Shown piece by piece: positions 15,866 through 25,140 of a stretch of DNA of 30,925 nt. The stretch covers positions 1 to 30,925 of the IMG/VR virus record IMGVR_UViG_3300049855_000530, one strand, 5' to 3'. The notes below the pieces were generated by a model that was not told where the DNA came from, did not search any database, and saw only the letters and a list, made by a program, of their open reading frames with translations. The translations under genes and the position numbers were made by a program. The stretch is from a virus. Within the stretch, counting starts at the first letter, position 1, and each line of letters opens with the position of its first letter.

Positions 15866-17614
15866 ATGAAAAGCGCCACACTGAAATTTTACCTAGGCGG
15901 CTCGCTGATCCCCGCCCCTACCGAGTGGGACGACATAGAAATATCGGCATCATTCAAAGATGATGCGGTACAGGCGAACATGTCAATCGACCGCTTTACG
16001 TTCGTGAACGAAGCCAGAGCAATCGTGAAGAGCTGGGTAGCGGACGGTATGCTCGGCGGCCCCGGCGTGTTCGAAGGGCCAGCGTTCCGCATCGAAGCGT
16101 CGGCTGATGCGGGCACGGTTTCGGTGTTTGATGGATATTTAGACCTTACCGAAATGATAGACTTTCCCGAGCGCGGGCGGCTTGATTGCGGGATCAAGAA
16201 AAAGGACGGCACGGGAAGCATCGAAGACAGGCTGGCGGCGGTTACATACGCGTATCTGTATGAACAGGGCTTTATCGTTGATACCGACTTTCAAGATGTA
16301 CGGTATGTGGTAATGAAACCGATCGAATCCGTCGAGCTGGCTACGACAGCTATAATGGTTTTCTTGTTATCCAAGACGCTTGCTGAACAGGTAGAAAAAA
16401 CATCTAAGGACATCGCCACGGCAAGTGCTATATTGGTAGCCGGGGCAACCGGCAGCATAGGCGCGGCTGTCTATGCGGTTGCAGTTGTCGCGATAGATAT
16501 AGTTTATGCGGTTGCCTTGCTGTCGGCCTTGCTAAAAATCGGGCAAGAGATAATCAATGCGTTCATTCCGATCGGGCGGACGCACAAAGGTATTCCGCTC
16601 AAGAAGCTGATCGCGTCTGCTGCGGCTTATGCGGGCTACGGTTTTGAAACCGACATCGAAGATTTGGATCATCTTATATATCTCCCCTCAAACATCGCAG
16701 TGGATAAGCCGGATGCGGCAGGTTTCTTGGGTATTCCGGGCCGCATCCAAAAAGGTATTCCGAATAGCGGGGATTACGGTTACACGGTCGCGGAAATATT
16801 CGCGCTGTGCAAAAACCTATTCAACGCTAAATTCGCGGTGCTTGGCGGCACATTACAGTTGCGTTCCCGAAATAGCGCGTTTTGGGTTCGCAGTGCAAGC
16901 TATACGCTGCCCGACGTATTGGCCGGCTCGGAATCTTTCAATACTTCCGAAATGTTCGCAAGCCGCATCATTGCCTTCGAAACCGACATCACGGATACAT
17001 GGACGATCGATAATTTCGCGGGCACCAACTACGAGATAATCACCACGCCGATAACCGAAAACGACAAAAAATCGGTATCGATCAGGGGGCTTGAAGAGAT
17101 ACGGTTTCCTGTCTGTTTAGGTAACAGAAAAGACGAACTGACGGCGCTGGAGAAAGTATTGAAAGGTTTTGCGGTGGCCATCGACGCGCTTACGGGTGTT
17201 TTCGGTGGCGGTTCAAACTTCGCCAACCGTATCGCCGCATCCGTCAATATCTTGAAAGTAAGCGACAACAACCACTCAAAACCGAAGCTGCTGTGGTTTC
17301 AAGGCGATTCTATGCCCGCAAATGCCCGCAATCTGTTTTCTGCAAAATCGCTTTGGGAGAAATACCATATCGAAAAGTCGTTTGTGGCCGGCGACGGCTA
17401 CGGACAAAAATACGTATATGAAAACGCCCGCATCCCTTTCGGCTTGGAGGGTTTCGTTGCTTTATCCGAAAACTCGTATATTGCAACAACTAAAGGACAA
17501 GCCAAGGTTACGTCCGTATCTTGGAAACTGGCGGCAGATTACGCCGTTGTTTCGTACTGGATACGGAAACGATACACCGCCAATTTAAAAGAAACATTTA
17601 TCGAGCCTGAATAG
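15866..17614 (+). CDS. Tail tip protein with hydrophobic central region
   Basis: This 582-residue protein follows the tape measure and is likely part of the tail tip or hub. Seen: a beta-rich first part (1-150), two hydrophobic stretches (about 158-175 and 183-226, the second long enough for two membrane passes and rich in Ala/Val), then a mixed alpha/beta part (about 235-582). Membrane-type segments inside a tail protein suggest contact with, or insertion into, the host envelope during genome delivery; this is inferred. The start ATG lies after the structured gap. The next small gene begins one base after the stop. Confidence 0.6.
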   Translation: MKSATLKFYLGGSLIPAPTEWDDIEISASFKDDAVQANMSIDRFTFVNEARAIVKSWVADGMLGGPGVFEGPAFRIEASADAGTVSVFDGYLDLTEMIDFPERGRLDCGIKKKDGTGSIEDRLAAVTYAYLYEQGFIVDTDFQDVRYVVMKPIESVELATTAIMVFLLSKTLAEQVEKTSKDIATASAILVAGATGSIGAAVYAVAVVAIDIVYAVALLSALLKIGQEIINAFIPIGRTHKGIPLKKLIASAAAYAGYGFETDIEDLDHLIYLPSNIAVDKPDAAGFLGIPGRIQKGIPNSGDYGYTVAEIFALCKNLFNAKFAVLGGTLQLRSRNSAFWVRSASYTLPDVLAGSESFNTSEMFASRIIAFETDITDTWTIDNFAGTNYEIITTPITENDKKSVSIRGLEEIRFPVCLGNRKDELTALEKVLKGFAVAIDALTGVFGGGSNFANRIAASVNILKVSDNNHSKPKLLWFQGDSMPANARNLFSAKSLWEKYHIEKSFVAGDGYGQKYVYENARIPFGLEGFVALSENSYIATTKGQAKVTSVSWKLAADYAVVSYWIRKRYTANLKETFIEPE

Positions 17615-17615
17615 T

Positions 17616-17822
17616 ATGGACGGATTACACAGCTTTTTGAAACACGCCGAGGCATTGAAAGCCGACGCGGAAGCGAAAACACAATCGGCGCAAGCCATGA
17701 TCACGAACCTTCCCGAGCCGCAGCGTTCGCTAGTTGCCGGGGCTTTCGGGAAAGTAGTGAAACAAGAAATGTCGATGAGCGAGTTTATCGGCCACATGAA
17801 CAAAATCATATCCGCTACCTAG
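17616..17822 (+). CDS. Small helical protein in the tail cluster
   Basis: This 68-residue protein is mainly helical, with an Ala/Lys/Glu/Gln-rich first half (ALKADAEAKTQSAQAM) and no hydrophobic segment. It begins one base after the upstream stop and ends directly before the next start, so it is part of the tail operon and probably made together with its neighbours. Function is unknown; an assembly factor or small tail-tip component fits the position. Confidence 0.55.
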   Translation: MDGLHSFLKHAEALKADAEAKTQSAQAMITNLPEPQRSLVAGAFGKVVKQEMSMSEFIGHMNKIISAT

Positions 17823-20210
17823 ATGGGGATCAATACAGGCATATCGCAAAAGTTCTTTAACCAGATCGGCAACGGTTCGGATTTTTCCCTCAATACAGGA
17901 AATTACACCAGCAACCTTGTCGCGGTCGCAGGAGAGCAACTCAAAGCGGTTTTCGATATATCAATCGGATGGGATTCGTCGAGCGACATCGTGAACTTTT
18001 GGAGCGTTTCAGAGCCGACAATAGGAACGGGGCGAATACAGCGGCAGTTCGGGAGCTTTCTTGCGGACGGGTTTGCCGTCGGGCAATCTTTCGATTATTT
18101 CGACGATTACTCCACTGTTCCCGTGCTTGTTTTTTCGGGGACCATAACCGCAATATCCGCATCCGGGAACAGGCTCGATTTCGCGGTAGATTCAGGCGTA
18201 TTGGTAGCGGGAAGCGCGACGGATTCAGGCATAAAAGCCTTGGCCGCATCTTGGCCGCTTACCGCGCTGGAGTGGGGCTTTGGTTTTCCCGGCACATCCG
18301 AATCATACTCGAACGTAAGCAAGGTAAGCGGAAGCCCGATGATGTACACGGCGGGCGGCATCGGCTTAGGTATGGCTCGCAGCACTGCCGCCGTTCCGCT
18401 TATCCAGTCGGGCATTGTTTCGGATTGGGTTACAGGCGCGGCTACGGTGGCGTATGTTTCAGAAACCCTGTACGAGCAATCGTTCAGGGTAGAGCAAGAG
18501 TTCATCATGGCCCCGTTCACGAACACAGCCGTGGCGCTGTCGTTGGCTCGCGTGCCGCCGGTCGCATATTCAGAAAATATGCGCTACTCGTATGTGGGAA
18601 AGTTTAAAAAATCCGTCACTGCAGCCGCATATTATCCAGTTTCCATCGACGATATTCCGGGTTCGACGCTTTGGTACGATACGTCTTTCGTGGCATCTGA
18701 TTATAAAGCAGTTTCTATTTCCTATGTAGATACCGACACTGCCGACCCGCAGCCTTCGCTTATCGTTTCAGAAAAAACAACCGTTACGATAACAATCGAA
18801 AAAACATCCGCTCCTTTCGCGGCAGGGCAGCGCGCAGGCGTAATGGTTACGTACATCCCTCGTTCGCTAGGAGAGTTCCAAGGAACGGAAACGACGGTAC
18901 AAGAAAATTTCCTGTATGATTCGCTTTTTCACGACGAAGGAACTGGAGCGACTGTCGGAACAGGCATAATCAAGCTGCTTGATAGCTCGATAGGCGGAGG
19001 CGGCGAGCTTATCCTTTTTGTCGATATTGAATATACGCTCACCGAAGCCCAAAAAGCGGAGGGCGGCGCGTATATGCTTGCCGTGATTGTCGGCGATACA
19101 GCGATGGCGGCGAATGAAAGCGACCGCATGAACCTAATCGTCGATGTTCGGCGGTACACCGACGTAAACATTATCCCGCTGCTGTGCCAATACGCCGACC
19201 CGATAACCTTTTTCGGCCACGGAAGCAACTTCGTAAGCGGTACAGAAACCATCGAAACTTGGAATGAAGACGGCATAGTGGCACGGATACCGTTTGCGCT
19301 GGATTTGTCGCGCGCGGCTTTCTTATCGAGTTTCGCTGTTAAGCTTGTCGCGTACAAGGTGGCCGACGGTTCTTATTTCGAACTTGATAACTACATTTTC
19401 AATACAGCCGGTGCGATTGTTTCGGGCGGCGTACAACAGATCAATATATCGCAGCAGCGCCCCTATTCGCTGCCTGACGGTGACGCTTTTCGGTGCGCTA
19501 AAATAGAAACGGGCGCGCTTGTTGTAGATCTGCAAGAATATCTTTGCACGATTGGCCAAAAAATATCTTGGCAGGAATGGATCCTTCTCCCCGGCGCCGA
19601 TACCGTGTTTTTCGATGCGGGCGAGCCGAACAGCGGCCTAAACGAAAAAGCAAGCAGGTATTCGCTCCAAAACGGCTACGAAATACGCATGATTGCGGAA
19701 GCGAGCGTTCGCGGAAACAACAACCTAGGCACCACGACGGCGGGCGTTTCGGAGGGCGTTTCCGATACGATTACCGTAAACGATTATGATACCGGGGCAT
19801 GGTATTGCGAAATCAAAACCCGCAACCCTGACACGCTCGCAGACATTGGCGGCAATATATTGGCTGGCTTACCTACCGTTTTTAGGGCAGAATTTTCCAA
19901 AGCCGCGCCTTTTTCAGATATTGCCGAGACGGCATGGATAGTATTGCGCATCGAGGATTTCAATGATACCGGTAGCGGTATTTCGGAATATTCCAGCTTG
20001 CGGCCCAATATCGACGGACGGCTATATTCCATCGACGGGAGCGGGTTTTTGGCGCTTTCAATCGACGCGGGCAAGCTGATCGCGGAGTGTTTAATCAACC
20101 CTTCCGGGTTTTCGGAGGGGCAAAAATTCAACCTTTCGGCGCGGGGCGAGGCGGCTTCCGTTTTTGTGCCGAAATCGTTTAATCAATCTTTCAATATTTC
20201 ATTTTTCTGA
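17823..20210 (+). CDS. Large beta-rich tail or baseplate protein
   Basis: This 795-residue protein is rich in Ser, Thr, Gly, Ala and aromatic residues and has alternating beta-strand patterns over most of its length, with no catalytic motif recognised. Likely beta-sandwich modules can be suspected around 320-420, where LIVSEKTTVTITIEKT begins a repeated strand pattern. It lies between tail-tip and fiber genes, so it is probably a baseplate, tail-tip or fiber-like component. Receptor recognition is an inference. Confidence 0.6.
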   Translation: MGINTGISQKFFNQIGNGSDFSLNTGNYTSNLVAVAGEQLKAVFDISIGWDSSSDIVNFWSVSEPTIGTGRIQRQFGSFLADGFAVGQSFDYFDDYSTVPVLVFSGTITAISASGNRLDFAVDSGVLVAGSATDSGIKALAASWPLTALEWGFGFPGTSESYSNVSKVSGSPMMYTAGGIGLGMARSTAAVPLIQSGIVSDWVTGAATVAYVSETLYEQSFRVEQEFIMAPFTNTAVALSLARVPPVAYSENMRYSYVGKFKKSVTAAAYYPVSIDDIPGSTLWYDTSFVASDYKAVSISYVDTDTADPQPSLIVSEKTTVTITIEKTSAPFAAGQRAGVMVTYIPRSLGEFQGTETTVQENFLYDSLFHDEGTGATVGTGIIKLLDSSIGGGGELILFVDIEYTLTEAQKAEGGAYMLAVIVGDTAMAANESDRMNLIVDVRRYTDVNIIPLLCQYADPITFFGHGSNFVSGTETIETWNEDGIVARIPFALDLSRAAFLSSFAVKLVAYKVADGSYFELDNYIFNTAGAIVSGGVQQINISQQRPYSLPDGDAFRCAKIETGALVVDLQEYLCTIGQKISWQEWILLPGADTVFFDAGEPNSGLNEKASRYSLQNGYEIRMIAEASVRGNNNLGTTTAGVSEGVSDTITVNDYDTGAWYCEIKTRNPDTLADIGGNILAGLPTVFRAEFSKAAPFSDIAETAWIVLRIEDFNDTGSGISEYSSLRPNIDGRLYSIDGSGFLALSIDAGKLIAECLINPSGFSEGQKFNLSARGEAASVFVPKSFNQSFNISFF

Positions 20211-20212
20211 TT

Positions 20213-21148
20213 ATGGCAAATACTCAAGGCGAATTGATAAAACTCATCACCGATACGGTGTATGAAAACACAAATCAAGATATTACGGGCGCTATCTTGC
20301 AAGATACGCTGATACAGGCGGCTTCTTTTGCCGCCCAAAATCCGCCTGTAATACAAAATATAGGCATAGCCGGGGTGAGCGCCGACGGCACGTTCACAAA
20401 CGGAAGCGACATTATCGCAGGAAACGCAGACACTACGTATCTTGATACTTCGTACAACGGCCTAAATGTATCCGGGGTGGCGTATATACAAGATGCAGGG
20501 GATTGGTACGAATTAAGCGTCGGTGTAAACACTGATCAGGAAGCGCAGCTATACTCGCACTGGAACATTACAACGGATCCAGGCAAAACAACAAACCTTG
20601 GGGCGCTATGGACGGGAACAACAATCACCACGACTATTTTCGCTTTTGTAAACAGCATTTCAGGAAATTCGTCGGGAGCGGTAATTTCTGGATTCGGAAA
20701 CCGGTTCGCAGCAGACGCGGCACAAAACAGCATCGTCATCGGAAGCGATAACTCAATAGATGGCGGTAATTCTCACACGATAACAGGCTCAAGCAATACG
20801 CTAGAAGGAGCATTCGGGGCAACTGTTACAGGAAACAACAACATAGCAAGAGGCATAGGCCCTAGAATCATCGCCTCCTTTAGCAGCAGCACCGGGGCGG
20901 CTACGACTTATTGCGGGCATATTTTGGGCTACGAAGGCACGATTACGCAAGGCGATTATGTGATAGGGATCGGTTTGCGGTTAAGCGATAATATTAATAT
21001 TGCAGGATTAAGCAATGTTGTAGTAGTTAAAAATCTAATGATTGCCGATCCTGTGCCCGAACACGCCGACAACGCGGCAGCGATAACCGCCGGCCTCGTG
21101 GCCGGCCAAATTTATCGCACAGGCGATTTATTGAAAGTAGTCCACTAA
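20213..21148 (+). CDS. Tail fiber-like protein with YadA-head-like repeats
   Basis: This 311-residue protein resembles trimeric adhesive fibers. Seen: a helical N-terminal segment that could attach to the tail (1-45), a beta domain, and about residues 165-225 a series of short repeats with N-S-x-I-x-G and G-x-N-N patterns (SIVIGSDNSI, TITGSSNTL, ATVTGNNNIA), like the left-handed beta-roll of YadA-type heads. The C terminus carries AAAITAGLVAGQIYRTGDLL, a short capping segment frequent at phage fiber ends. It probably contributes to host binding. Confidence 0.65.
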   Translation: MANTQGELIKLITDTVYENTNQDITGAILQDTLIQAASFAAQNPPVIQNIGIAGVSADGTFTNGSDIIAGNADTTYLDTSYNGLNVSGVAYIQDAGDWYELSVGVNTDQEAQLYSHWNITTDPGKTTNLGALWTGTTITTTIFAFVNSISGNSSGAVISGFGNRFAADAAQNSIVIGSDNSIDGGNSHTITGSSNTLEGAFGATVTGNNNIARGIGPRIIASFSSSTGAATTYCGHILGYEGTITQGDYVIGIGLRLSDNINIAGLSNVVVVKNLMIADPVPEHADNAAAITAGLVAGQIYRTGDLLKVVH

Positions 21149-21151
21149 CCA

Positions 21152-22051
21152 ATGTCAGGAACCGCAACCAAAACCACGGGGGCAGTCCTTATCCCGCAAA
21201 CAGACCCCGGAGCGGTTACGCTGCCCGGGGCTTCGCTGCTCTGTAATTTCTGCGATTGCGCATATACGGAATATGCGTTTTCCGATGCGGGGGCAGATGC
21301 TTGGAAAAACGACAAGACAAGTTTCCTGTTCCGCAGGTATGCGCCCGGCGATACCGTGGCGCTGGAGTTATGGAAGGCGGGCACAAAAGTAGCCGATGTG
21401 AACACATCTACTTGGGGCCAATACTATCCATTTGGAGCGTTCCCGCAACAACCCGACTATACGGCTTGGCTCGCGGATTGGAAGCTGGTGGCGGATGCTT
21501 TCGGATTCGGCACATACACCGTGAAGGCGGTACAGGTATTGCAGGGCGTTCCGTCCACGATTGAATCGCGCCGTTTCCGATGCTCGCCTTACGACGATGT
21601 AGTAGCCGACGGCACGGTGAAAATAGAATGGTGGCAACAAGGAAACATCATCGGCTCGGCTTTCGATTTCACGACGCTCGCGCCGATCGGCGGCGGCTGG
21701 TATTCGTCGCTCCGCATACCGGGACGGCTCGGGAAAAAGACACCGATAATCGAAGCTGATTCTTACGTAGATTCCGCGTACCGAAAAACGCAGATACAAG
21801 ATTCGGTGCGCACGGAATATGAACTCGAAACCTTACCCTTACCGCAAGAGATAGCCGACGTGATCAACTACAACGCCGTGCTCGGAAACCGCATCGTGCT
21901 CACCGATTACAGCGCGGGCGGACCGTACCCGTATATCCCGCTGGAGCTATATGCTGTATCGGTAGAGCCGAAACACCTTGGCGGAAAGGATACGTCTTAT
22001 GTGATCAAGTTTGAATCCCGCGTTACAAGCGCGGTAAAACGAAACTTCTAA
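21152..22051 (+). CDS. Putative minor tail or tail-tip protein
   Basis: This 299-residue protein is beta-rich with many aromatic residues, and two cysteines in CNFCDC near residue 33. No catalytic motif was recognised. It sits between the fiber-like gene and the one-pass membrane protein that ends the late operon. A virion role is inferred from position only. Confidence 0.5.
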   Translation: MSGTATKTTGAVLIPQTDPGAVTLPGASLLCNFCDCAYTEYAFSDAGADAWKNDKTSFLFRRYAPGDTVALELWKAGTKVADVNTSTWGQYYPFGAFPQQPDYTAWLADWKLVADAFGFGTYTVKAVQVLQGVPSTIESRRFRCSPYDDVVADGTVKIEWWQQGNIIGSAFDFTTLAPIGGGWYSSLRIPGRLGKKTPIIEADSYVDSAYRKTQIQDSVRTEYELETLPLPQEIADVINYNAVLGNRIVLTDYSAGGPYPYIPLELYAVSVEPKHLGGKDTSYVIKFESRVTSAVKRNF

Positions 22052-22055
22052 CAAT

Positions 22056-22418
22056 ATGCTGAATGGAAAAATCGTATATGTAACGGATGGGCAGCGCAAT
22101 AAAATCGGCCTGCTTGGGAGAATCGAAACCACGTTGCGCGTATATAGGATGGTGTTTTTTCTGACCTGCTTCTTGCTTTCCGCCTTATTCTTTGGCGTGA
22201 TGATAGGCGAAGCGAACGGGGCAAGAAGCGCATTCGGAAGGATGTCGCTGCAAATGGATACGCTCGCGCTGGATGTCAGGCGGTACAACGTGATCAGGTT
22301 TGCGGACGATCTGGTGTATAGGCAAGGGTTCAAACAGCTTTCCTTGCAAGATTCAATCCTTGACGCTAAGATATGGCAGTTAAGCCGGCGCGTCGAGGTG
22401 CTGGAAAAAAAGAAATAA
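22056..22418 (+). CDS. One-pass membrane protein with coiled coil (holin- or spanin-like candidate)
   Basis: This 120-residue protein has one strong membrane segment (about 30-50, FFLTCFLLSALFFGVMI) and, after it, a heptad-like helical region (about 60-120) ending in a run of lysines. It is the last gene of the late operon, where lysis genes are often found, and no other membrane protein is encoded in the late module. An inner-membrane spanin-like or holin-accessory role is possible, but no endolysin is next to it, and a virion assembly role is not excluded. Confidence 0.5.
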   Translation: MLNGKIVYVTDGQRNKIGLLGRIETTLRVYRMVFFLTCFLLSALFFGVMIGEANGARSAFGRMSLQMDTLALDVRRYNVIRFADDLVYRQGFKQLSLQDSILDAKIWQLSRRVEVLEKKK

Positions 22419-22451
22419 AAAAAGCCGCTACGGGGTTCGTGGCGGCTTTTT
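22418..22451. terminator. Terminator between converging operons
   Basis: GCCGCTACG (22424-22432) pairs with CGTGGCGGC (22438-22446), with one G-U pair on the plus strand, and T residues run to 22451. A run of A before the stem gives the minus strand a U tract too, so it can end both the plus-strand late operon and the minus-strand recombination operon, though it fits the plus strand better. Confidence 0.85.
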
Positions 22452-22454
22452 GCT

Positions 22455-23021
22455 TTAGTTGAACTTCATTCTTGTTATTTTTATTTCAGTACCGTCGCGG
22501 CTTAACTGTTTTGCTGCTTCGTTTAATACTTCGTCGGTTAGCGCGTCGTCTAGTGTATCCGGAAATAACCCCCTCGCGATTTTTCTTTCCATCGCAGCGT
22601 CGCGTTGTTTCTGCTCCAGCCACCGCCTGACCGCATCGGCGGTTTCAAAGGCGTTGATATATCCGGTAATCGGTTTGTAATTTAAGCCAATCACATCGTC
22701 CATGTGCGTTCCCGCAACTTTGAGCGCTTGGTAGGCGTTCGGCAGCGTGTCCGCGTCGATAAGCGCCTCAAAGTCTTTTTCTGTGCCTTTGATTTTCGCC
22801 ACAAAGAAATTATGGTCGATTAATCCGTGCAAATGGACATGATACTCGCTGATAAGTGTTTCGGCAACCGAAACAACCCTTACGTCTTTTCCCGCATCCG
22901 CTTCGGCCTCGTGCTGTGCCGCCAATGCTGCATGGTCGTAACCGCTGGCATATACTGCCCAAGTGCGGTTTTCGGGCTTGCCGCTTTTGTAGCCCCTTGT
23001 TTTAACATAGTAGTATTTCAT
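22455..23021 (-). CDS. Hypothetical protein at the end of the recombination operon
   Basis: This 188-residue protein is not recognised. Seen: an aromatic N-terminus (MKYYYVKTRGY), a central His-rich YHVHLHGLIDHNFF (about 60-73) that could bind metal, and a charged helical C-terminal half (about 125-188). It is the last gene of the minus-strand operon, and its start overlaps the stop of the resolvase-like gene as ATGA, so the two are probably translated together. A nuclease or regulatory role is not supported by any full motif. Confidence 0.6.
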   Translation of the reverse strand: MKYYYVKTRGYKSGKPENRTWAVYASGYDHAALAAQHEAEADAGKDVRVVSVAETLISEYHVHLHGLIDHNFFVAKIKGTEKDFEALIDADTLPNAYQALKVAGTHMDDVIGLNYKPITGYINAFETADAVRRWLEQKQRDAAMERKIARGLFPDTLDDALTDEVLNEAAKQLSRDGTEIKITRMKFN

Positions 23022-23527
23022 TTGATTCTGCTTTTAGCGTGAAATGCGAGTTTATAGGCATCGCGTTGATCCTGATTAGGTGATTTGTTGGCTTTTATGA
23101 ATGTGCAATGGAATCCGTTTATCTTTACATGAAGCCCAAATTCCTCGGCGGTCATTTTTTGCCCCTTTCGGAGTGGCGAAAGCCTTATGAGCGTCGCGTC
23201 GGGTGCAAACCTTTCTATAATATCCCCGCACAGCTTGGAAGCTGCTTGGTTCATTCCTACGTTGCGGCTTTTGCGGGCCGCAACGGCTTGGTTCCCTGAT
23301 TTATCGAAGGTGCAGTTTTGCATCGACGAATCTTCGATGCAATAAACCGTGGCTATCTCTACGTGCTGCGCGCGGCTCGCTTTTTCTTCGATCATATACT
23401 CGATAAAGTCGATATACTTGGCGAAACGGCGAAAAGATACCGTGATTTTCCCTGCAAACAGGCTTAACGCGCACAAAGCAAACCCGCCTTCCCTGAACGA
23501 CGGATCTATCCCTATCCAGCGCATCAT
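23018..23527 (-). CDS. RuvC-like Holliday junction resolvase
   Basis: This 169-residue protein has the RNase-H-like fold of RuvC resolvases, which cut four-way DNA junctions. Seen: GIDPS with the first catalytic Asp (D8), CIEDS with the second acid (E65), and a C-terminal QDQRDAY with D153 and D156 as the remaining acidic positions. Length matches phage-type RuvC proteins. A likely role is resolving branched DNA before packaging. Its start overlaps the stop of the 55-residue gene, and its stop overlaps the next start. Confidence 0.85.
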   Translation of the reverse strand: MMRWIGIDPSFREGGFALCALSLFAGKITVSFRRFAKYIDFIEYMIEEKASRAQHVEIATVYCIEDSSMQNCTFDKSGNQAVAARKSRNVGMNQAASKLCGDIIERFAPDATLIRLSPLRKGQKMTAEEFGLHVKINGFHCTFIKANKSPNQDQRDAYKLAFHAKSRIK

Positions 23528-23691
23528 CGCAGCTTTTTCAAAAACAGTTCGAGCGCCAACGCACAGGCGGTTTTAGGAGGCTCTTGCATGGCTTTTTCCA
23601 GCGCTTTCCATTCGTTTGCCGCAACAAGCGCGGCTTGGGTGATGCGCGGCGAATATTCCGCAGGCGCTTCGGGATCTTTTTCTGTTTTCAT
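23524..23691 (-). CDS. Small 55-residue protein coupled to exonuclease and resolvase
   Basis: The reading frame continues further upstream, but the ATG at 23691 overlaps the stop of the exonuclease gene as ATGA, giving a 55-residue protein. It is helical and charged (TQAALVAANEWKALEKAM). Its stop in turn overlaps the resolvase start. The perfect nesting between two recombination genes supports translation. Function is unknown; a small DNA-binding or partner protein fits. Confidence 0.55.
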   Translation of the reverse strand: MKTEKDPEAPAEYSPRITQAALVAANEWKALEKAMQEPPKTACALALELFLKKLR

Positions 23692-24509
23692 AGCTTGTTT
23701 TGGTTTTGGATGATTCCTTTTTTGATTCCCTCCAGTGCGAGCCTTCGGTATTTTTCCCTTCCTGCCGCCAATTCGTCGGCAGAAAACTCGTAACACCAAG
23801 CATACGGCGGCTTGGAAAGCAACCTGTTTGCGGCGATGTCGCCGATCAGCGCTTTTTGTAGAACCTGCGGGTTTGCGTAAGACACGACCAGCAGTGTAAA
23901 CGATTCCGCGCGGGCAACGTCCGAATAATATGCAGCTTGCAGGGCGAGGTCGTGGTTTTTAATGTCGCCTTCGAACGCGCCACGGTCGTATTTCGTGGTG
24001 CTTTTCAAGTCGATTATGGTTTTTGCATCTGGAAACCAATAATCGAGCTTGCATTTCGCCTTTATCGTTACGCCTTCAGAAATTTCCAGCTTGTTTCGAT
24101 AAATCTCTCTCTGCATTTTCATAAAGGCTGGCGGCTCGGGCGGTTTCCCTGCAACAATCGAAATAACCGCATCGTGCCACTTCCAATACGCATCGGGCAT
24201 CAGCCCTATTTCGCGGGCGGCTTGCTTAGCCCGCAACAACTGGAGCATTTCCCAGTCAGAAACCTGCGCCGCATCGAACAGTTGCGGCTCGGTAAAGAAC
24301 ATATCGAACATTGAACCCATCCGAAACACCGACTTAGGCGGATCTGTATGGTTTCCTTCACACCGCAACAAGTCGGAGCGGGAAATGTATTCGCGGTTTG
24401 AAAAGTAGCCCGTCCTATCGTCGTTTGCCGGCTTGGAAACCGCCACAAATTCCGTGGCGGTTTCTTTTGCTTGGGCGCGCAGGGCTTTTAGTTGCTCTAG
24501 CACTGTCAT
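23688..24509 (-). CDS. PD-(D/E)XK exonuclease, RecB/exodeoxyribonuclease VIII-like
   Basis: This 273-residue protein is a likely double-strand-specific DNA exonuclease of the recombination system. Seen: an N-terminal segment with ISRSDLLRCEGNHT (about 42-55), RMGSMFDMFF (63-72) where related enzymes carry a His-containing motif, KLDYWFP (154-160, D156) and the catalytic IIDLKST (165-171, D167 and K169), followed by QAAYYSDVA. It resembles the DUF3799/ExoVIII-like family. The usual His in the first motif is absent. The gene overlaps the next upstream gene by one base (TAATG). Confidence 0.8.
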   Translation of the reverse strand: MTVLEQLKALRAQAKETATEFVAVSKPANDDRTGYFSNREYISRSDLLRCEGNHTDPPKSVFRMGSMFDMFFTEPQLFDAAQVSDWEMLQLLRAKQAAREIGLMPDAYWKWHDAVISIVAGKPPEPPAFMKMQREIYRNKLEISEGVTIKAKCKLDYWFPDAKTIIDLKSTTKYDRGAFEGDIKNHDLALQAAYYSDVARAESFTLLVVSYANPQVLQKALIGDIAANRLLSKPPYAWCYEFSADELAAGREKYRRLALEGIKKGIIQNQNKL

Positions 24510-25111
24510 TATTTTACCTCCCCTGTTGTTTCGTCGATAACCTCGTCGATGTTGCGGAGCGGTAAAAAGCCTTCGTGTGCGTTCGGGTTTATCGTAAACA
24601 GATTGTCCATCAAGCCCAGTTCGTCGCTGGTGGCTTTTCGTAATGCAAACTCTACGATTCCGAACGCTTGCCCTTTCTTAGACTTTTCATTTCGGATAGA
24701 TATGCTCAAGGTGTTGGCCAATATACCGCCCTCAAGCAGTACGATCTGCATAGCTCTTTCGGCTGCGGCGCTAGATGTCGCGGAAAGGGTAAGGCAAGCA
24801 TATACGGTGTGCCCTTTAACGGTCGCTATCCCTATAAATTGCGAGAAGTCGCAAGGCGCGTCGTATGTTTCGGATAAGCGAATTTTCGGGATCGTGCGAA
24901 AACCGCACGCATGGAAAACAAGCGGCGTAGGTATCTTATTGTAATCTGTTATGCCGGGGCCAAGACGAAACGACGGCTGCGCTCCCTGCATATTGGTTCT
25001 GATATCGTAAGGCGAAGACGAAACCACAACGCCTTTCTTTTCGGTTTCCAGCAATATCGCCGGTATCGCGGATGTTTTTGGCGACGCGACCGCCAATGAT
25101 TCATTTTTCAT
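24509..25111 (-). CDS. Unknown protein in recombinase position next to exonuclease
   Basis: This 200-residue protein has no motif I recognise as RecT, Erf, Rad52 or an OB-fold protein. Seen: a beta-rich central region (about 60-165), including ERAMQIVLLEGGILANTLSI and QAFGIVEFALRKAT, and an acidic tail (about 180-200), a feature shared with many single-strand DNA-binding proteins. It is encoded directly before the PD-(D/E)XK exonuclease with a one-base overlap, where phages usually place a strand-annealing or single-strand-binding protein. That role is an inference from position and tail. Confidence 0.65.
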   Translation of the reverse strand: MKNESLAVASPKTSAIPAILLETEKKGVVVSSSPYDIRTNMQGAQPSFRLGPGITDYNKIPTPLVFHACGFRTIPKIRLSETYDAPCDFSQFIGIATVKGHTVYACLTLSATSSAAAERAMQIVLLEGGILANTLSISIRNEKSKKGQAFGIVEFALRKATSDELGLMDNLFTINPNAHEGFLPLRNIDEVIDETTGEVK

Positions 25112-25140
25112 AATAGAGATAGGTAAATGGTAATAGGAAA

